A stretch of DNA of 64,000 nt. Source: Bacillota bacterium (lineage in GTDB: Bacteria > Bacillota > Clostridia > Lachnospirales > Lachnospiraceae). Where the stretch lies: positions 15,708 to 79,707 of the forward strand of contig JAEWMZ010000249.1 of NCBI GenBank assembly GCA_023392995.1. Reading direction: 5' to 3'. The translations under genes were made by a program, and so were the position numbers. The notes below the pieces were generated by a model, which had not been told where the DNA came from, made no database searches, and saw nothing but the letters and a program-made list of their open reading frames with translations. Shown piece by piece: positions 61,113-64,000 of the stretch. The stretch's first letter is position 1, and each line of letters starts with the position of its first letter.

Positions 61113-64000
61113 ATGTTTGAAAAACTATTTTCGTCAATTAAGATCAAAGATATGGAGTTAAAAAACAGAGTGATTTTCCCGGCAATGGGGACGAAGTTTG
61201 TAGATAATTCCAGAATGGTAAGTGATCAATTAATTCAGTATCACGTTGATAGAGTTAAGGGTGGAACAGGCTTGAGTATGGTAGAGGTCACCAGTGTTCA
61301 TACGCTAAGTGCACCTAGGAAATTTTTATCCATCAGTGAGGATTGTTACATACCTGGTTTAAAGAAATTAACCGATGCAATTCATGAAGCCGGTGGTAAA
61401 GCGGGTGTCCAACTATGGCAAGGTGGTTTAGCTGTTGGTATGGATAAGACAGCAATGATACTTCTTGCCAGTGATATGCCTGTTAGTGCAGAAATGACAT
61501 TACCAGGTATATCTATAGAGCAGATTAAGGAGATCGTTGCTTGCTATGGAGCAGCAGCAAAAAGGGCAGTTGAAGCAGGGTTTGACTGCATTGAATTTCA
61601 TTGTGCCCATAATTATCTGCCGCATTCCTTCTTATCCGGTGGACTAAACCATAGAACAGACGAGTATGGTGGCTCCTTCGAAAACAGAGCAAGATTTCCG
61701 TTAGAAGTGATACGAGCAATTCGTGAAAACGTTCCTGAGGGAATGCCGCTTTTTATGAGGATTGATGCTCATGATGATTATCTGGAGAATGGTCTTACAA
61801 TTGAAGAGGTTATACGCTTTTGCAATTTGGCAAAAACGGCAGGAGTTGATGTATTAGATGTCTCAAGGGGCAATATCTTAACGGCTGCGCTTAAGTACGA
61901 AGTACCTTCAATCGATTTGCCGAATGCTTTTAATATAGAGAATGCTGCAAGAATCCGTAAGGAAACCGGAATGTTAACCGTAGGTGTAGGACGTATTAAT
62001 AGCGCGGAATTGGCGGAACAGATTCTGGAAGAGGATAAAGTCGATATGCTAGTAATCGGCCGTGCCCAGTTAGCAGATTCGCAGTTCTGTAAGAAAGCAA
62101 TGGCTGGAAATGTTGAAGACATTGATTATTGTGTGGGCTGTAACCAGGGATGCTATGACGGCTTTGAGAATCCTGATATTCCCCAAATAACCTGTCTTCG
62201 TAATCCTGCACTTGGAAGGGAAGAAGCCTGCCGAATTACAAAGACTGAGAAACCAGAGACAGTTTTGATCGCTGGAGGGGGTATTGCCGGCTTAATGGCT
62301 GCAATCACTTTAAAGCAACGTGGACATAATCCGATTCTATGTGAAGCAACCGATAAATTGGGTGGACAATTTCTGACTGCAGGAGAAGCTCCAAGGAAAG
62401 CAGAAATGAAAACAGCTATACAGAAGATGGCAAAGAAAGCAGAAAAACTCGGTGTTGATATCAGAATGAATACGAAAGTAACGAAGGAGTTCATCACTTC
62501 CCTGAAACCACATACGGTAATTAATGCAATTGGTGCAACACCAATCATCGCAAATGTTCCTGGTTCTGATTTACCATTCGTTGTTGATTCTCATGATGTT
62601 TTAAATGGTTCAGTTCAACTTACAGGAAATGTGGTTGTCATCGGTGGCGGCATGGTAGGCATGGAGACGGCGGAATATCTTGCAGAACGAGGCTGTAAGG
62701 TAACTGATTTGGAAATGGCGAAAGAATTCTGCCAGGATATGGGACATACCCGAAAAATAAGTGTTACGGAGCATGTCTATGCTTCAGGAATAAATGCAGT
62801 TACAGAAGTAACAGTAAGCGAAATAAAAGATGGGGAAGTTGTTGGAATCAAAGGTAACGAAACAGTAGCCTATCCATGTGATTATGCAGTCATGGCAATT
62901 GGTGCAAAATCACGGGATGGAAAAGAATTGGAAGAAGCCTGCCGAGATAACGGTGTCGCATATTTTGCAGTCGGGGATGCAGCTATGGCTAGAAAAGCAA
63001 TCACTGCCACGAGAGAGGCCTTTGATGTTGCCATGACCTTTGATCTGCCACAGGAACAGGCATATGCGCTAAAACCAAAGAAGCTTGTATTCGTAACGGG
63101 TGCTACCGGCATTATGGGCCAGGAAACAATGAAACAGCTCCTTTCAAGAAACAATCGTTTTAAAGTACGTGTTATTGCTAGACCATCAGAGAAAAACAAG
63201 GCTCTTCTTAGGAAATTTGCCTGTCCGGATCTGGAAGTAATCTGGGGTGATATGTCTGACTATAATACGATTTTAAAATGTGTTACAGGTGTTGATTATG
63301 TATTGCATATTGGAGCTATGGTATCTCCGGAGGCTGATAAGTACCCAGAAAGAACCTTACATACCAATATTGGTTCTACGCTAAATATTATAAAAGCGAT
63401 AAAGGCGCAGCCTGATCCCGATAAAGTACACTTTGCTTATGTATCCACAATTGCAATGACAGGAGGTCGTACCTATCCGATCCACTTCGGACGTGTGGGT
63501 GATCCGATTAATCCGTCCATATTTGACTACTATGCTTTATCAAAAGTATTTTCAGAAATAGCGCTATTTGATTCAGGATTAAAATACTGGGTTTCCATTC
63601 GACAAACCGGGCAGCATCCAAGTAATGAAGGAGCAGGAGAAGAACCGATTATCTTCCATCAGCCACCGAATAATGTGTTGGAATGGAGCACTTCCATAGA
63701 ATCCGGTATTTGCATGGCTAATCTATGTGAGGACTGGGTTGCGGAAGATTTCTGGAGAAAAGCTTATAACTTAAGCAGTGGTAAGGGCTATCGTTTAACC
63801 TGCTGGGAATTAACGAGTATGATGCTGGAACCATTCGGAATAAATTATAAAGATCTATTTAATGCACCTATGATAGCTCAGTACAATTTCCATGGACATT
63901 ATTATACCGATGCGGATAGACTGGACGATATGCTTCATTTCCGTTGTATTGATGCACAACAGTACTGGGGCGGTGTGAAAGAAGAAATGAGATTGATGGC
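61113..64000 (+). CDS. Old Yellow Enzyme / Fe-S / FAD oxidoreductase fused to an SDR (3' end outside window)
   Basis: ATG at 61113 follows GGAGGA by six bases, and the frame is open to the window end (962 codons). Residues 1-330 are an OYE-type FMN barrel (FHCAHNYLPHSFLSGGLN, RTDEYGGSFENRARF). Cys340, 343, 347 and 361 are a likely 4Fe-4S site (CVGCNQGC). Residues ~380-650 bind FAD and NAD (LIAGGGIAGLMAA, VVVIGGGMVGMETAEYL), as in 2,4-dienoyl-CoA reductase and BaiCD-type enoate reductases. From ~655 a second enzyme begins: an extended SDR (LVFVTGATGIMGQETMKQLL, VLHIGAMVSPEADKY, FDYYALSKVFSEI) related to the gene at 18041. It should reduce an enone-type double bond and act on a nearby hydroxyl or ketone. 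Confidence 0.88.
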   Translation, partial: MFEKLFSSIKIKDMELKNRVIFPAMGTKFVDNSRMVSDQLIQYHVDRVKGGTGLSMVEVTSVHTLSAPRKFLSISEDCYIPGLKKLTDAIHEAGGKAGVQLWQGGLAVGMDKTAMILLASDMPVSAEMTLPGISIEQIKEIVACYGAAAKRAVEAGFDCIEFHCAHNYLPHSFLSGGLNHRTDEYGGSFENRARFPLEVIRAIRENVPEGMPLFMRIDAHDDYLENGLTIEEVIRFCNLAKTAGVDVLDVSRGNILTAALKYEVPSIDLPNAFNIENAARIRKETGMLTVGVGRINSAELAEQILEEDKVDMLVIGRAQLADSQFCKKAMAGNVEDIDYCVGCNQGCYDGFENPDIPQITCLRNPALGREEACRITKTEKPETVLIAGGGIAGLMAAITLKQRGHNPILCEATDKLGGQFLTAGEAPRKAEMKTAIQKMAKKAEKLGVDIRMNTKVTKEFITSLKPHTVINAIGATPIIANVPGSDLPFVVDSHDVLNGSVQLTGNVVVIGGGMVGMETAEYLAERGCKVTDLEMAKEFCQDMGHTRKISVTEHVYASGINAVTEVTVSEIKDGEVVGIKGNETVAYPCDYAVMAIGAKSRDGKELEEACRDNGVAYFAVGDAAMARKAITATREAFDVAMTFDLPQEQAYALKPKKLVFVTGATGIMGQETMKQLLSRNNRFKVRVIARPSEKNKALLRKFACPDLEVIWGDMSDYNTILKCVTGVDYVLHIGAMVSPEADKYPERTLHTNIGSTLNIIKAIKAQPDPDKVHFAYVSTIAMTGGRTYPIHFGRVGDPINPSIFDYYALSKVFSEIALFDSGLKYWVSIRQTGQHPSNEGAGEEPIIFHQPPNNVLEWSTSIESGICMANLCEDWVAEDFWRKAYNLSSGKGYRLTCWELTSMMLEPFGINYKDLFNAPMIAQYNFHGHYYTDADRLDDMLHFRCIDAQQYWGGVKEEMRLM

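Noticed and set aside
1..64000. Insertion sequence, phage or CRISPR signals
   Set aside because: I saw no transposase, integrase, cas gene or regular short repeat array; the repeats found are two-copy duplications.

Overview
The window reads as a chromosomal carbohydrate-utilisation region of an AT-rich, low-GC Gram-positive anaerobe. The best fit is Lachnospiraceae (a Lachnoclostridium or Anaerocolumna-like plant-glycan degrader). The evidence is strong AGGAGG-type ribosome binding sites, CUT1 sugar importers of the LipO/LplB/YtcP type without their own ATPase, GPH symporters, many AraC-family regulators and a dense set of glycoside hydrolases. The family assignment is an inference. No tRNA, rRNA, CRISPR array, insertion sequence or phage gene was seen.

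Layout. 1-5 kb: the end of a P-type Ca2+ ATPase, a cupin-AraC regulator, a GH30 enzyme, a chemoreceptor relic and a purine nucleoside phosphorylase. 5-12.7 kb: a Gfo/Idh/MocA oxidoreductase fused to two VOC domains, a GH3 enzyme, an alpha/beta hydrolase and a GPH symporter. 12.7-16 kb: a two-component system and a membrane-anchored GH53-like enzyme. 16-19.6 kb: a TetR regulator divergent from two NAD-dependent epimerase/dehydratase-type genes, the second with a C-terminal zinc ribbon. 19.9-30.3 kb: GH78, esterase, a scar of duplicated and truncated genes, GH3 and GH78. 30.4-40 kb: two tandem paralogous AraC regulators, importer A (binding protein, two permeases) and a third GH78. 40-48.4 kb: TetR, GH43-like, AraC, GH35-like and a second AraC subtype divergent from a GPH symporter. 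48.5-59.8 kb: a GH43 stub, a domain-permuted GH3, a frameshifted AraC, importer B, a DUF624 protein, GH3 and an esterase stub. 59.9-64 kb: a MerR regulator divergent from a large Old Yellow Enzyme/Fe-S/FAD/SDR fusion that runs off the window.

How it may work together (inference). Three GH78 rhamnosidases, four GH3 enzymes, GH30/35/43/53-like enzymes and esterases would strip sugars and acyl groups from rhamnose-bearing pectin side chains or plant rhamnoglycosides. Oligosaccharides or glycosides enter by the two ABC importers and two GPH symporters. The redox genes (Gfo/Idh/MocA-VOC fusion, SDR pair, OYE-SDR fusion) suggest that oxidised sugars or the released aglycone are also processed, which would be unusual for a simple polysaccharide locus.

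Two signals link separate parts of the window. One is a C-terminal helical module shared by a GH78, two GH3s and an esterase, with relics elsewhere. The other is a recurring direct repeat, RCAATA spaced 20-21 bp, in front of transporter and hydrolase units; several of these are paired with paralogous AraC regulators. The region also carries at least seven truncated gene relics and two sets of direct repeats, so it has been rearranged often.
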